Shown in pieces: positions 1-8,265 of a DNA stretch of 64,000 nt. How positions within the stretch are numbered: the stretch's first letter is position 1; each line of letters begins with the position of its first letter. The position numbers were made by a program, and so were the translations under genes. The stretch lies in the NCBI RefSeq assembly GCF_019429485.1, contig NZ_JAHXZN010000004.1, forward strand, positions 1 to 64,000, given 5' to 3'. This DNA is from Sphingomonas citri. Its GTDB lineage: Bacteria > Pseudomonadota > Alphaproteobacteria > Sphingomonadales > Sphingomonadaceae. The notes beneath the pieces are model-generated. The model was given only the letters and a program-made list of their open reading frames with translations. It did not search any database and had not been told where the DNA came from.

Positions 1-59
1 CCCGACCGCGCCAATGGTACTATCGCTCAAGCGATGGAAGAGTAGGTCGCCGCCAGGCA
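1..59 (+). rRNA. rrf: 5S ribosomal RNA, 3' part
   Basis: The first 59 or so bases match the 3' half of a bacterial 5S rRNA: the CGCCAATGGTACT segment, then GGAAGAGTAGGTCGCCGCCAGGC at the end. The 5' half lies outside the window. The tRNA-fMet that follows is the usual ending of an alphaproteobacterial rRNA operon (16S-Ile-Ala-23S-5S-fMet), so the rest of the operon should lie to the left. The exact 3' end is uncertain by a few bases. Confidence 0.9.
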
Positions 60-137
60 TTGAAGCCCGCGCGTTGAAACATATCCATCATCCAAGAACC
101 CATTCACACACACCGCTCTCCACCACGGAGAGCGTGA

Positions 138-214
<77 letters not shown>

Positions 215-251
215 ACCTTCCCCATACCAACACTCCCCCGCAGCTCAAACG

Positions 252-284
252 CCGGCGGCGGCGCTCGTGTGAGCGCCGCGCCGG
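252..284 (+). terminator. Strong GC hairpin after the rRNA operon
   Basis: A seven-pair perfect stem (GGCGCTC/GAGCGCC, GTGT loop) extends outwards by seven more pairs with one bulged G. It sits between the tRNA and the next gene, where the rRNA transcript should end. There is no T-run after it, so it may instead be a processing or RNase barrier; calling it a terminator is an inference. Confidence 0.45.
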
Positions 285-364
285 TAGCTCACCGCATCAT
301 CTCGTCGGGCTGGCCGCGCACGTCGCGCGGCGCTAGGGCACGCTCCCCCTTACCGGAGACCCGC

Positions 365-1648
365 ATGACCGCGCTCGGCCTCGACTTCGGCACGACCAAT
401 ACTGTCCTCGCCCGCGGCGTCGCTGGCGACGCGGCGCCCACGCTTGTCGCGCTGGACAACAACGAATCCATTTTTCGCACAGCGCTGTGCTTCTGGCACG
501 AGGCGGGCGCACGCGACGGTCTCGCGGTGGCCGCGGGACCTGCCGCGATACGCGAGTATCTCGACTTTCCCGCCGACAGCCGGTTCCTCCAGTCGTTCAA
601 GTCGGTCGCGGCCAGCACCTCGTTCGATACCGCGCCGGTGTTCGAGAAGCGTTACAGCTTCGAGCAGCTCGGGCGTCTGTTCCTCGCCCAACTCGCTCAC
701 GCGGCCGGCGGCGCGTTCGACCGCGTCGACCGCCTCGTCGTCGGGCGCCCCGTCACCTACGCGGGAACGCGCCCCGACGCGGCGCTCGCGCGCCGTCGCT
801 ACGATGCCATGTTCGACGGTCTCGCGCGCGAGATCCACTACGTCTATGAACCGCTCGCCGCCGCCTTCGCCGACGCCAGGGCGCTCGATCGCCCGGCGAC
901 GCTGCTGGTCGCTGATTTCGGGGGCGGTACGAGCGACTTCTCGGTCGTCCAGGTGGCCGCGCCGGGCGCGGTGCGGCGCTGTACGCCGCTCGCCCACGCG
1001 GGCATCGGCATCGCGGGCGATCGTTTCGACGCGCGCATCGTCGATCAGCTCGTCCTGCCCCAGCTCGGCAAGGGCGGGCACTACCGCTCCTTCGGCAAAG
1101 TGCTCGACATCCCCGGCGGCTGGTTCGCCGACGTCGCCGACTGGTCGCGGCTGGCGCTGATGCGCAATCGCCGAACGCTCGCCGAGCTCGAGAAGCTGCG
1201 ACGCAGCGCGCTCGATCCCGAGGCGATCGCGCGCATGATCGCGCTCATCGAACATGAGCAGGGCTATGCGCTGTACGACGCGGTCGGGCGGCTCAAGCGC
1301 GCGCTGAGCGGGGCCGAGCAGGCGCGTTTCCGCTTCGAAGGCGAGGGGATCGCGATCGACACCGAGGTGCGTCGCGCCGACTTCGAGCGCTGGATCGCCG
1401 ACGATGTCGCTCGCATCGCCGCCACGCTCGACACGGCGCTGGCGCGCGCGGCAGTGACGGAGGCTGCGATCGATCGCGTCTTCCTGACCGGCGGTACCTC
1501 GCTGGTCCCCGCCGTGCGCGCGCTGTTCGAGGCGCGCTTCGGTCCCGAGCGCATCGCATCGGGCGGCGAGCTCACCTCCATCGCGCACGGCCTCGCGCTG
1601 GTGGCACGGGAGGACGATCCCACCGTCTGGGTACAGGCGGAGGAATAG
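365..1648 (+). CDS. Hsp70-family protein, ATPase domain only (YegD-like)
   Basis: This 427-residue protein has the actin/Hsp70 ATPase fold: the phosphate-1 loop LDFGTTN at residues 5-11, the phosphate-2 segment VADFGGGTSDF near residue 180, and the adenosine motif FLTGGTSLVPAV near residue 378. It ends soon after the ATPase domain, so it lacks the substrate-binding and lid domains of DnaK, as in E. coli YegD (about 450 residues). The start is set at the ATG preceded by GGAG; an upstream GTG at 269 would run through the hairpin region. A chaperone-related role is inferred from the fold alone, and no J-protein or exchange factor is nearby. Confidence 0.85.
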   Translation: MTALGLDFGTTNTVLARGVAGDAAPTLVALDNNESIFRTALCFWHEAGARDGLAVAAGPAAIREYLDFPADSRFLQSFKSVAASTSFDTAPVFEKRYSFEQLGRLFLAQLAHAAGGAFDRVDRLVVGRPVTYAGTRPDAALARRRYDAMFDGLAREIHYVYEPLAAAFADARALDRPATLLVADFGGGTSDFSVVQVAAPGAVRRCTPLAHAGIGIAGDRFDARIVDQLVLPQLGKGGHYRSFGKVLDIPGGWFADVADWSRLALMRNRRTLAELEKLRRSALDPEAIARMIALIEHEQGYALYDAVGRLKRALSGAEQARFRFEGEGIAIDTEVRRADFERWIADDVARIAATLDTALARAAVTEAAIDRVFLTGGTSLVPAVRALFEARFGPERIASGGELTSIAHGLALVAREDDPTVWVQAEE

Positions 1649-1702
1649 TCGCCCGGCGGCGCCGCCGGAGGGATCAGCGCCGCAGCCGTCGCCCTTCGCG
1701 CG

Positions 1703-1897
1703 TCAGTCGGCGCCGCGCTCCATCAGCGCGAGAGTCTGGGCCGAGAGCCGGCCGCGTGGTGCCGCACGCGGCAGCGTCACCAGGCGGCGACGCTCCCCGC
1801 GCGCCGCCATCGCCACGCCGGCACCCAGCGCACCGGCGACGAGCGCTCCCGCGGCGAGCAGCTGCGCCATGGCCCAGCCGAGCGTCAGCGCGCTCAC
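1703..1897 (-). CDS. Small single-pass membrane protein
   Basis: The 64-residue product has one hydrophobic stretch (about residues 7-32, rich in Ala, Leu and Gly) followed by an arginine-rich tail. Its GTG start overlaps the TGA stop of the Flp-like gene just upstream (GTGA), which points to translational coupling. I do not recognise the family. Its only context is the pilin-like gene, so a role linked to that protein is a guess. Confidence 0.45.
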   Translation of the reverse strand: MSALTLGWAMAQLLAAGALVAGALGAGVAMAARGERRRLVTLPRAAPRGRLSAQTLALMERGAD

Positions 1898-2061
1898 GCG
1901 CCCGCCGCGCTGATCTTGGCGGCCGTGCTGCGGTAGCTGTTGCCGAGCTGGTTGCCGAGACCATTCATCGCCGAGGTCGCGGCAACCGCCACCGGTGCGG
2001 CGCTCAGCCCATATCCGATCGCGGTGGCACCGCGGCGACTACCCCAACAGCGACGGAACAT
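1894..2061 (-). CDS. Flp/Fap-type IVb pilin-like protein, probably degenerate
   Basis: A 55-residue frame reads MFRRCWGSRRG, then ATAIGYGLSAAPVAVAATSA, then a segment resembling LGN.L...Y. This is the layout of Flp pilins: a short basic leader ending in Gly for prepilin peptidase, then (A)TAIEYGLIAALIAVAA, then a short amphipathic tail. Three key positions differ: Glu5 of the mature protein is Gly, and an Ile and a Leu of the hydrophobic core are Ser and Pro. No tad/cpa genes are visible nearby. A GAGGA element lies nine bases before the ATG. It could be a decaying pilin or a divergent paralogue; homology is likely, function doubtful. Confidence 0.55.
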   Translation of the reverse strand: MFRRCWGSRRGATAIGYGLSAAPVAVAATSAMNGLGNQLGNSYRSTAAKISAAGA

Positions 2062-2141
2062 GGCAGCGTATCCTCGGCGCCCGTTCGGCGGGCCGGTCGT
2101 CCTCGTCTTAACCGCGCGACGTTAACGCTTCGCCACCAGCC

Positions 2142-2639
2142 TCACGGCACCGAGAGAGGACCGGGCAGGGGATGGGGGAACCAGCGCAGCACCGCATCGC
2201 ACAACGCGGTCGCCACCGCCTCGGGTGAGCCGGTCGCGGTGCCCGCGGCACGCGCGGTGCTCGCCTCGGCGGTCCACACCACCTGCGAGTCGGCGCGAAG
2301 CGAGACGGTGACCCGGAGCTTGGTCACCACCAACGCGTGGAGCTGCTCCTTGCGCGAGGGCAGCCCGACGGAGAAGCCGCCGCCATGATAGACCGGAGGC
2401 GCCACCTCGGCACCGCGCGAGGCCACCACGCCATTCTCGGTCGCGCTCACTGCGAGCTCGGCGACGTAGCGGCTGTGTCCGGCGTCGGGCAGCGGGGTGA
2501 AGTCGGCGCGCGCCAGCGCCGCGGTCGCCGCTTCGACGTAGCGCGCCGCGGCGGGGACCGAATCGCGATCGCGCACCACCACCGCTACCGTACCCGGGAC
2601 CGGCGCCGACGCGGCAGCGAGGAGCAGCAGCGGGCTCAT
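2142..2639 (-). CDS. Secreted protein of unknown function
   Basis: The 165-residue product begins with a short hydrophobic leader (MSPLLLLAAASA) that fits a signal peptide. The rest is a mixed alpha/beta sequence ending in a helix with CDAVLRWFP. No catalytic motif is evident and I do not recognise the family. It starts 16 bases after the end of the aldo/keto reductase gene on the same strand, so the two may be cotranscribed. Longer in-frame starts would run into that gene and were rejected. Confidence 0.65.
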   Translation of the reverse strand: MSPLLLLAAASAPVPGTVAVVVRDRDSVPAAARYVEAATAALARADFTPLPDAGHSRYVAELAVSATENGVVASRGAEVAPPVYHGGGFSVGLPSRKEQLHALVVTKLRVTVSLRADSQVVWTAEASTARAAGTATGSPEAVATALCDAVLRWFPHPLPGPLSVP

Positions 2640-2655
2640 GCCCTTCGGCCCGCGC

Positions 2656-3651
2656 TCACAGGAAGCCCTGCGTGGAGTGGCCGACCACCGCGTGTGGCAC
2701 ATAGGCTTCCTCCAGTCGCGCGATCTCGCCCTCGCTGAGCCCCAGCTCCAGCGCCGCGAGCGCGTCGTCGAGGTGCGCCGGCTTGGAGGCGCCGACGATC
2801 GGCGCCGACACCTCTGGTTTGGCGAGCACCCAGGCCAGCGCGACCTGCGCACGCGGCACGTCGCGCTCGGACGCGACCGCCGCAACCGCCTCGACGACGC
2901 GGCGGTCGGCCGTGGCGGTATGCTCGTACAATGTCTTGCCGAATTCGTCGGTGCGCGAGCGTTCGGTCGCTTCGTCCCAGTCGCGCGTCAGCCGACCGCG
3001 CGCGAGCGGGCTCCACGGGATCACGCCGACGCCCTCGGCGGCGCAGAGCGGCAGCATCTCGCGCTCCTCCTCGCGGTACAGCAGGTTGAGATAGTTCTGC
3101 ATCGTCGCGAAGCGGGTCCAGCCCTCGGCGTCGGCGACGTGGAGCATCGTGGCGAACTGCCACGCCGCCATCGACGACGCGCCGATGTAGCGCGCCTTGC
3201 CCGCCTTGACCACGTCGTGGAGTGCCTCGAGCGTCTCCTCTATCGGCACCTCGAAGTCGAAGCGGTGGATCTGATAGAGGTCGACATAGTCGGTGCCGAG
3301 CCGGCGCAGGCTGGCGTCGATCTCGGTCATAATCGCCTTGCGGCTGAGACCGCCGCCGTTGGGGCTTGGGCGCATGCGGCCGTGCACCTTGGTGGCGATC
3401 ACCAGCTCGTCGCGCCGGGCGAACTCCTTGAGCGCGCGTCCAACGATCTCCTCCGACGTGCCGTCGGAATAGACGTTGGCGGTGTCGAAGAAGTTGATCC
3501 CGGCCTCCACCGCTTTCCGCAGGATCGGGCGGCTGGCCTCCTCGTCGAGCGTCCAGGCGTGATTGCCGCGGTCGGGCACGCCGAAGGTCATGCAGCCGAG
3601 GCACAAGGGTGACACGTCCAGGCCGGTGGTGCCGAGTTTGCGATAGTCCAT
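2656..3651 (-). CDS. Aldo/keto reductase
   Basis: This 331-residue cytosolic enzyme reduces carbonyl compounds with NADPH; the natural substrate is unknown. The catalytic tetrad of the family is visible: Asp56 and Tyr61 in FFDTANVYSDG, Lys88 in IATKVHG and His129 in YQIHRFD. The C-terminal cofactor region includes PIVGASKPAHLDDAL. Length and motifs fit the YajO/Tas-like branch. The ATG is preceded by a purine-rich AGAAGAGG. It is the upstream member of a possible two-gene unit with the secreted unknown protein. Confidence 0.9.
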   Translation of the reverse strand: MDYRKLGTTGLDVSPLCLGCMTFGVPDRGNHAWTLDEEASRPILRKAVEAGINFFDTANVYSDGTSEEIVGRALKEFARRDELVIATKVHGRMRPSPNGGGLSRKAIMTEIDASLRRLGTDYVDLYQIHRFDFEVPIEETLEALHDVVKAGKARYIGASSMAAWQFATMLHVADAEGWTRFATMQNYLNLLYREEEREMLPLCAAEGVGVIPWSPLARGRLTRDWDEATERSRTDEFGKTLYEHTATADRRVVEAVAAVASERDVPRAQVALAWVLAKPEVSAPIVGASKPAHLDDALAALELGLSEGEIARLEEAYVPHAVVGHSTQGFL

Positions 3652-3713
3652 CTGTGTGCCTCTTCTCGGGTTCGCCCCGTCCGAACGTGCGGGACTGCGC
3701 CGCGGTCCGTCGT

Positions 3714-4955
3714 TCACGCCGCGACCGCCGCTCCGGTCGGTAGCGTAGGCGTCGGCGCGAGCCCATAAGCGACCGGGTCGTATCGGTGAGGCGCGCGGCG
3801 CCCCGGCGCGGTGGCCGCGACATAGGCGTGCATCGCCGCGCTCACCCCGGCGGTGAGCGGCAGGCCCAGCAGTTGGTAGACGCGGCGCATCTCGCCGAGC
3901 CAGTCCGCGTCGACGTCGTCGTAGGCGAGGTCGAGCTGCGGCACGTCGGCGCGCGCCCGCGCCGCGGCGGTGCGCGTGGCGCGAAGCAAGACCTTGCGGC
4001 GCCACTCCGCGCCGATCCAGGCCGGGTCGACGTGGTGCGACTGCAGCCGCATCTGGTTGCACACCAGCGAGGCCGAGGAGGCCACCACCGCCTCGGCGTC
4101 GCGGTGCAAGTGGATCAGCCGCGCGTCGGGGAAGGCACCGAGCAGGCTGGGCAGGTCCTGCGCGAACTGTGGCACCTTGAGGATCCACGGCCGCGCGCAC
4201 CGCTCGCGCCGCTGCCAGCGGATCGTCTGGAGCAACTGGCGGAACTCGGCGTAGACCGGCGCGGCATCGTCCTGCTCGACCGCGGCGGTGAAGCCCGGCA
4301 CGCGCCACTGCGCCTCGAAAGCGGCGCCGAAGATGGAGACGTTGTGCAGCCCGATCTCCTCGTCGGCGGCGTCGAGGCTGGTGGGGTGGATCGCGGCGAA
4401 ATCGGGGTTGAGCGCGTGCGCGCAGGCGAGCCCCACGCGCCCCTTCAGTCGGCGCGAGTCGAGTCGCGCCGTGCCCGCGCCGACCGGGTGCCAGCCCTCG
4501 TAGAAGCGCGTGTAGGTCAGCCGCGGGTCGCAGGCGAGCAGCCGCTGTACGCGCGTGCTGCCCGAGCGCATCTGGCCGACGACGATCACCGGCGCGGCGA
4601 TCGGCTGCGCCGCGATCTCGGGATGGCGTCGCCACAGCGCGTGCGCGCGGAAGCGTGTCGCCAGCGCGCCGACGAGCTGGCCGTGCGCGATCGTCCGGCC
4701 GAGGCCGCTGAGCTGCGCCGGACCCTCGAGATCGTCGCACAACAGCGCGAGTCGGCGGCGCCAGCCGACCCGGTCCTCGTCCGGGGCGACCTTCGCGCGT
4801 CGCGCCGCCTTGGTGATAAGTACCGCCGGATCGAGGCTCGGCGTCTCGGCCCAGCCCGCCGCCCACAGCCGGCGGAGCGCCGCGTCGGCGACGCGGATCC
4901 GGGTCGAGGGCGGCCCCCGATGGAGCGACGGGGGCGGAACGGCGGGGGGCAGCAT
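3714..4955 (-). CDS. Sulfotransferase family protein
   Basis: The 413-residue product carries the two PAPS-binding elements of sulfotransferases: a 5'-phosphosulfate loop VIVVGQMRSGSTRVQRLL at residues 123-140 and a 3'-phosphate strand-helix LIHLHRDAEAVVASS near residue 280. The family (Sulfotransfer_3 type) moves sulfate from PAPS to an alcohol or sugar; in bacteria the acceptor is often a lipid, glycan or peptide. No PAPS synthesis genes are in the window. It is divergent from the YeeZ-like gene, with about 170 bases between them. Confidence 0.85.
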   Translation of the reverse strand: MLPPAVPPPSLHRGPPSTRIRVADAALRRLWAAGWAETPSLDPAVLITKAARRAKVAPDEDRVGWRRRLALLCDDLEGPAQLSGLGRTIAHGQLVGALATRFRAHALWRRHPEIAAQPIAAPVIVVGQMRSGSTRVQRLLACDPRLTYTRFYEGWHPVGAGTARLDSRRLKGRVGLACAHALNPDFAAIHPTSLDAADEEIGLHNVSIFGAAFEAQWRVPGFTAAVEQDDAAPVYAEFRQLLQTIRWQRRERCARPWILKVPQFAQDLPSLLGAFPDARLIHLHRDAEAVVASSASLVCNQMRLQSHHVDPAWIGAEWRRKVLLRATRTAAARARADVPQLDLAYDDVDADWLGEMRRVYQLLGLPLTAGVSAAMHAYVAATAPGRRAPHRYDPVAYGLAPTPTLPTGAAVAA

Positions 4956-5127
4956 CGAGCGAGAACGCGCTGCGTCGCGGCGCGTGCCGTAAGCTCTCGA
5001 CAGATAACAATAATTTACGAGGACACCGCGCGGCGGCACCGCCCGGCTCGCCGCCGCGTTCCGCTCGGCGGAACCGCACGCCGGCCCGCTCGTCTGCTCG
5101 CCGGGGCAGATCGAGGGGAAACACGAC

Positions 5128-5958
5128 ATGCGGCTGTTCGTCTTCGGGCTCGGCTACGCCGCGCGCGCCATCGCCGACGCAGTGGGCGCACCGCTGCTCG
5201 CCACCACGCGCGACGGGCGCGACGGCACGATCCGCTTCGACGACGCCGACGCCGTGCGCGCCGGGCTCGCCGCCGCCACGCACGTGCTCGCCTCCGTCCC
5301 GCCTGAGCACGACGGCGCCGGCGACGACCCGGTGCTCGCGCGCTATGGCGCGCTGTTCGGCCGGCAGTGGCTCGGCTATCTCTCCTCCACCGGCGTCTAC
5401 GGCGACACCGCCGGCGCCTGGGTCGACGAGAGCGCCCCCGCCGATCGCGGCCGCCGCGCCGGGCGCAACCGCGCCGACGCGGCGTGGCTGGCGCTCGGCG
5501 CGCGCGTCTTCCGCCTGCCCGGCATCTACGGGCCGGGCCGCTCGCCGCTCGACCGGGTCGCCGCCGGCGCGGCGCGACGCACCGGGGTGGCGGGGCAGGT
5601 GTTCAGCCGGATCCATGTCGCCGACCTCGCGCGCGGGGTCGTCGCCGGCTTCGACGCGCCCGCGGGCGCCTATAACCTCGCCGACGACGTGCCCGCGCCG
5701 CAGGACGCGGTGCTCGAGCATGCCGCGCGGCTGCTCGGGCTGCCCGCACCGCCGGTCGTGCCGGTGGAGGCGCTCAGCCCGGCGGCCCGCGCCTTCCACG
5801 CCGAGAACCGCCGCGTCGCCAACGCCAAGGCCAAGCGCGTGCTCGGCTGGCACCCGCTGTACCCCGACTATCGCGCCGGCCTGCGCGCGCTGAGCGCCAC
5901 CACCAGCCCGACCCCGGCGAGCGCCGCCCCCGCCGCGGCCAGCGTCGTCCAGCGATAG
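5128..5958 (+). CDS. NAD(P)-binding epimerase-like protein (YeeZ type)
   Basis: A 276-residue Rossmann-fold protein with the dinucleotide motif GLGYAA at residues 8-13 and an extended-SDR style segment SSTGVYGD near residue 90. The YxxxK pair of classical SDRs is not evident, as in YeeZ-like proteins. The conserved domain ends near DYRAGLRAL; the last 26 or so residues are a low-complexity Ala/Thr/Pro tail encoded by DNA that is also the 3' end of the opposite-strand EamA gene. GAGGGGA precedes the ATG. Confidence 0.8.
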   Translation: MRLFVFGLGYAARAIADAVGAPLLATTRDGRDGTIRFDDADAVRAGLAAATHVLASVPPEHDGAGDDPVLARYGALFGRQWLGYLSSTGVYGDTAGAWVDESAPADRGRRAGRNRADAAWLALGARVFRLPGIYGPGRSPLDRVAAGAARRTGVAGQVFSRIHVADLARGVVAGFDAPAGAYNLADDVPAPQDAVLEHAARLLGLPAPPVVPVEALSPAARAFHAENRRVANAKAKRVLGWHPLYPDYRAGLRALSATTSPTPASAAPAAASVVQR

Positions 5959-6797
5959 CCCTCGTACAAGGTCGACAGCAGCATCGCGATCACGGGCACG
6001 ATCACGCTGTTGTAGGCCGCCTTGGCCGGGCCGATCACCCGGATTAGGCGGAAATAGAGCGTGAAGGCCAGCGCCGAGGCGGCGATCCCGAGGTACAATA
6101 CGCCCGCGACATAACTCGGCCGCGGGTCGAACACCGGCGGGCCGGTGGTGAGCCAGGCCCAGCCCGCGTCCATGCCGGCACCGATCAGCATCGCGGTGGC
6201 GAGCATCGGGGTCATCGGATAGCGCCGCGCGCGCTCGGTCGCCTGCATCACGTTCGACACCGAGGCCGAGAGGATCGCCACCAGCGTGAGCGCGATGCCC
6301 AGCACGGTCTGGTGCGCGCCGTTGGCGTCCCCGCGCGCCTCGCGCACGAAGAGCAGCGCCACTCCCGCCATCGCGATCGCCGAGCCGGCGAGCAGCTGTC
6401 GCCCCAGTCGCTGGCCGAGGAAGATACGACCGAACAGCGCGTTCGGCACCAGCAGCAGCGCGAAGGTCACCGCCACGAGCCCCGAGGTGATATGCTGCTC
6501 GGCGCGGTAGACGAAGTTGAAGTTCATCACGAACTGGAGCAGCCCGACGAGCGCGGCGAAGCGCCAGAAGCCGGGGTCGCGCCGGTGCGCCCCGCCGAGC
6601 TCGCCGCGCCAGGCGGCGACCGCGGTGAGGGTCAGCCCGGCGACGAGGAAGCGGTAGCTCACCGACCAGCTCGGCGGCACGTTCGCGCCGGCGAGCTGGT
6701 CGCGGATGACGATCCAGGTCGAGCCCCAGATCAGCGTGACGATCGCGAAGGGCACCAGCACCGCGGCGCGCGTGCTGTTGGGGCGGGGCAGCGTCAT
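5868..6797 (-). CDS. EamA/DMT-family inner membrane transporter
   Basis: The 309-residue protein has ten predicted membrane segments and the two EamA repeats; the first opens with IVTLIWGSTWIVIRDQ and the second with a long run ending in GVGLVVALSA. Members export amino acids, metabolites or drugs; specificity cannot be read from sequence. Its last 91 bases overlap the 3' end of the convergent epimerase-like gene. It is downstream of a palindromic repeat and of the threonine aldolase gene on the same strand. Confidence 0.88.
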   Translation of the reverse strand: MTLPRPNSTRAAVLVPFAIVTLIWGSTWIVIRDQLAGANVPPSWSVSYRFLVAGLTLTAVAAWRGELGGAHRRDPGFWRFAALVGLLQFVMNFNFVYRAEQHITSGLVAVTFALLLVPNALFGRIFLGQRLGRQLLAGSAIAMAGVALLFVREARGDANGAHQTVLGIALTLVAILSASVSNVMQATERARRYPMTPMLATAMLIGAGMDAGWAWLTTGPPVFDPRPSYVAGVLYLGIAASALAFTLYFRLIRVIGPAKAAYNSVIVPVIAMLLSTLYEGYRWTTLAAAGAALAGVGLVVALSARRPAR

Positions 6798-6821
6798 CGG
6801 GCGGATGTGCCCGCGAGCAAA

Positions 6822-6925
6822 GCCCCTCCCCTCGAGGGGAGGGGTTGGGGTGAGGCACCTCCCCGAGCGCGCCGACCGTCGGGGCGCCCCACCCCCGACC
6901 CCTCCTCCGAAGGGGTGGGAAGAGG
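6822..6925. repeat. GC-rich palindromic intergenic repeat
   Basis: The segment holds a perfect palindrome (CCCCTCCCC-tcga-GGGGAGGGG) and, about 40 bases on, a second stem around CCCCTCCTccgaAGGGG. The outer parts are also inverted copies of each other (AGGGGTTGGGGTG against CACCCCCGACCCCT). It lies between two genes on the same strand. The structure is like the dispersed extragenic palindromes common in sphingomonads; no second copy of this type was seen in the window. Confidence 0.7.
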
Positions 6926-6936
6926 TTTACCCCCGC

Positions 6937-7941
6937 TCACAGCGCCGCGATCGCCTCGGCAAGCGGGCGAATGTCCTCGGCACGCTGGTCCCAGCTGATC
7001 ACCAGTCGCGCCTCGCCCGGGCCCCAGTCGTAGAAGTCGAAGCCGAGCGACCGCAGCCGCGCCGCTTCCGCGGGCGTGACGCGCAGGAACACCTCGTTCG
7101 CCTCGACCGGGTGGACCAGCCGCTCGCCCGCCGCCTCGGCGAGCAGCGCCGCGCCCGCGTTGCTCGCACGCGCGCAGTCGCGCCACAGGTCGCCGTCGAG
7201 CATGGCGAGCAGCTGCGCGGCGAGATAGCGCCCCTTGCTCAGCAGGTGCCCGGCGCGCTTGCGGCGGAACAGCGTCTCCTCCGCCAGCTCGGGGCGGAAG
7301 AAGACGAGCGCCTCGGCGTTCATCCCGCCGTTCTTGACGAAGCCGAAGCTGAGCGCGTCGACTCCCGCGCGCCAGGTGAGGTCGGCGGGCGAGGCACCGG
7401 TCGAGACCACCGCGTTGGCGAAGCGCGCGCCGTCCATGTGGAAGCCGAGCCCGCGCGCCGCCGCCAGCGACCCGAGCGCGGCGACCTCGGCGGGCGCGTA
7501 GACCCGGCCATATTCGGTCGCGTTGGTGATCGAGAGCGCGTGCGGGCGCTGCTGGTGGACGTCGTAGCGCTGCAGGTCGAGCACCGCGGCGGCGCTCTCG
7601 GGCGTCAGCTTGGCGCCGGCCCCCTCGGCGAGCAGCAGCTTGGCGCCATGGGTGAAGAACTCGGGCGCGCCGCACTCGTCGTTCTGGATGTGCGAGTCGC
7701 GGTGGCACAGCACCGCGCCGTGCGGCGGGCACAGCGCCGCCAGCGCGAGGCAGTTGGCGGCGGTGCCGCTCGGTACCCACAGCACGCGCAGCGACTCGGT
7801 CTCGAACAGCGCGGCGAAGCGCGCGTCGAGCGCCTTGGACCAGCGATCGCCGTCATAGGCGGTATCGAGCCGGTCGGCGTCGGCGAGGGCGCGCAGCACG
7901 GCGGGGTGAACCGGCGCGGCATTGTCGGAGAAGAAGCGCAT
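6937..7941 (-). CDS. Low-specificity L-threonine aldolase-type PLP lyase
   Basis: The 334-residue product is a fold type I PLP enzyme of the threonine aldolase/beta-eliminating lyase family, which cleaves L-threonine or allo-threonine to glycine and acetaldehyde. The N-terminal FFSDN is followed by PSGTAAN (residues 57-63, phosphate loop), MDGARFANA (Asp169/170 region, pyridine nitrogen and Arg) and SFGFVKNGGMNAEA with Lys203 as the Schiff-base lysine. Length and order fit bacterial LtaE. It is divergent from the vWA gene. Confidence 0.88.
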   Translation of the reverse strand: MRFFSDNAAPVHPAVLRALADADRLDTAYDGDRWSKALDARFAALFETESLRVLWVPSGTAANCLALAALCPPHGAVLCHRDSHIQNDECGAPEFFTHGAKLLLAEGAGAKLTPESAAAVLDLQRYDVHQQRPHALSITNATEYGRVYAPAEVAALGSLAAARGLGFHMDGARFANAVVSTGASPADLTWRAGVDALSFGFVKNGGMNAEALVFFRPELAEETLFRRKRAGHLLSKGRYLAAQLLAMLDGDLWRDCARASNAGAALLAEAAGERLVHPVEANEVFLRVTPAEAARLRSLGFDFYDWGPGEARLVISWDQRAEDIRPLAEAIAAL

Positions 7942-8265
7942 GGTCAGTGCCTTCGGTCAGCCAAGCGGGGCGGTCAAGGTGGTGCCGGCGGGCGCGAATG
8001 TTGCGAATGTTGAGTCGCTGGCGCGTGTCGGGCGGCGAACGAGCGGGCGCGAAGCGCGGCGCAGCGGAGTGCAGCGATCGTGGAGCATGCGACGGGGAAT
8101 GGCATGAGCGTGGGCGTGTAGGACAGCGCCGCACGGATCTCGGTCGCGCGACGGGGCGACGCCCGCGAGGCACGGCGTCTGACCCACAGCGGTGGCGATC
8201 GCCCGCGCGGCGGCTTGTGCGGGCGGAACCGGGCTGTCACGCTGGCGTCCAAAAGGGAGAAGGTC
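7942..8265. other. Divergent intergenic region, no gene seen
   Basis: These 324 bases separate the threonine aldolase and vWA genes. Open frames here are arginine-rich artefacts of GC-rich DNA. A ribosome-binding sequence (GGGAGAAGGTC) lies directly before the vWA start. The region must hold both promoters, but I could not identify convincing -35/-10 pairs. Confidence 0.5.

Noticed and set aside
2656..6858. A single 1400-codon open frame on the minus strand
   Set aside because: Only its last 331 codons encode a recognisable protein (aldo/keto reductase); the rest is a shadow frame of the sulfotransferase, epimerase-like and EamA genes in stop-poor GC-rich DNA.
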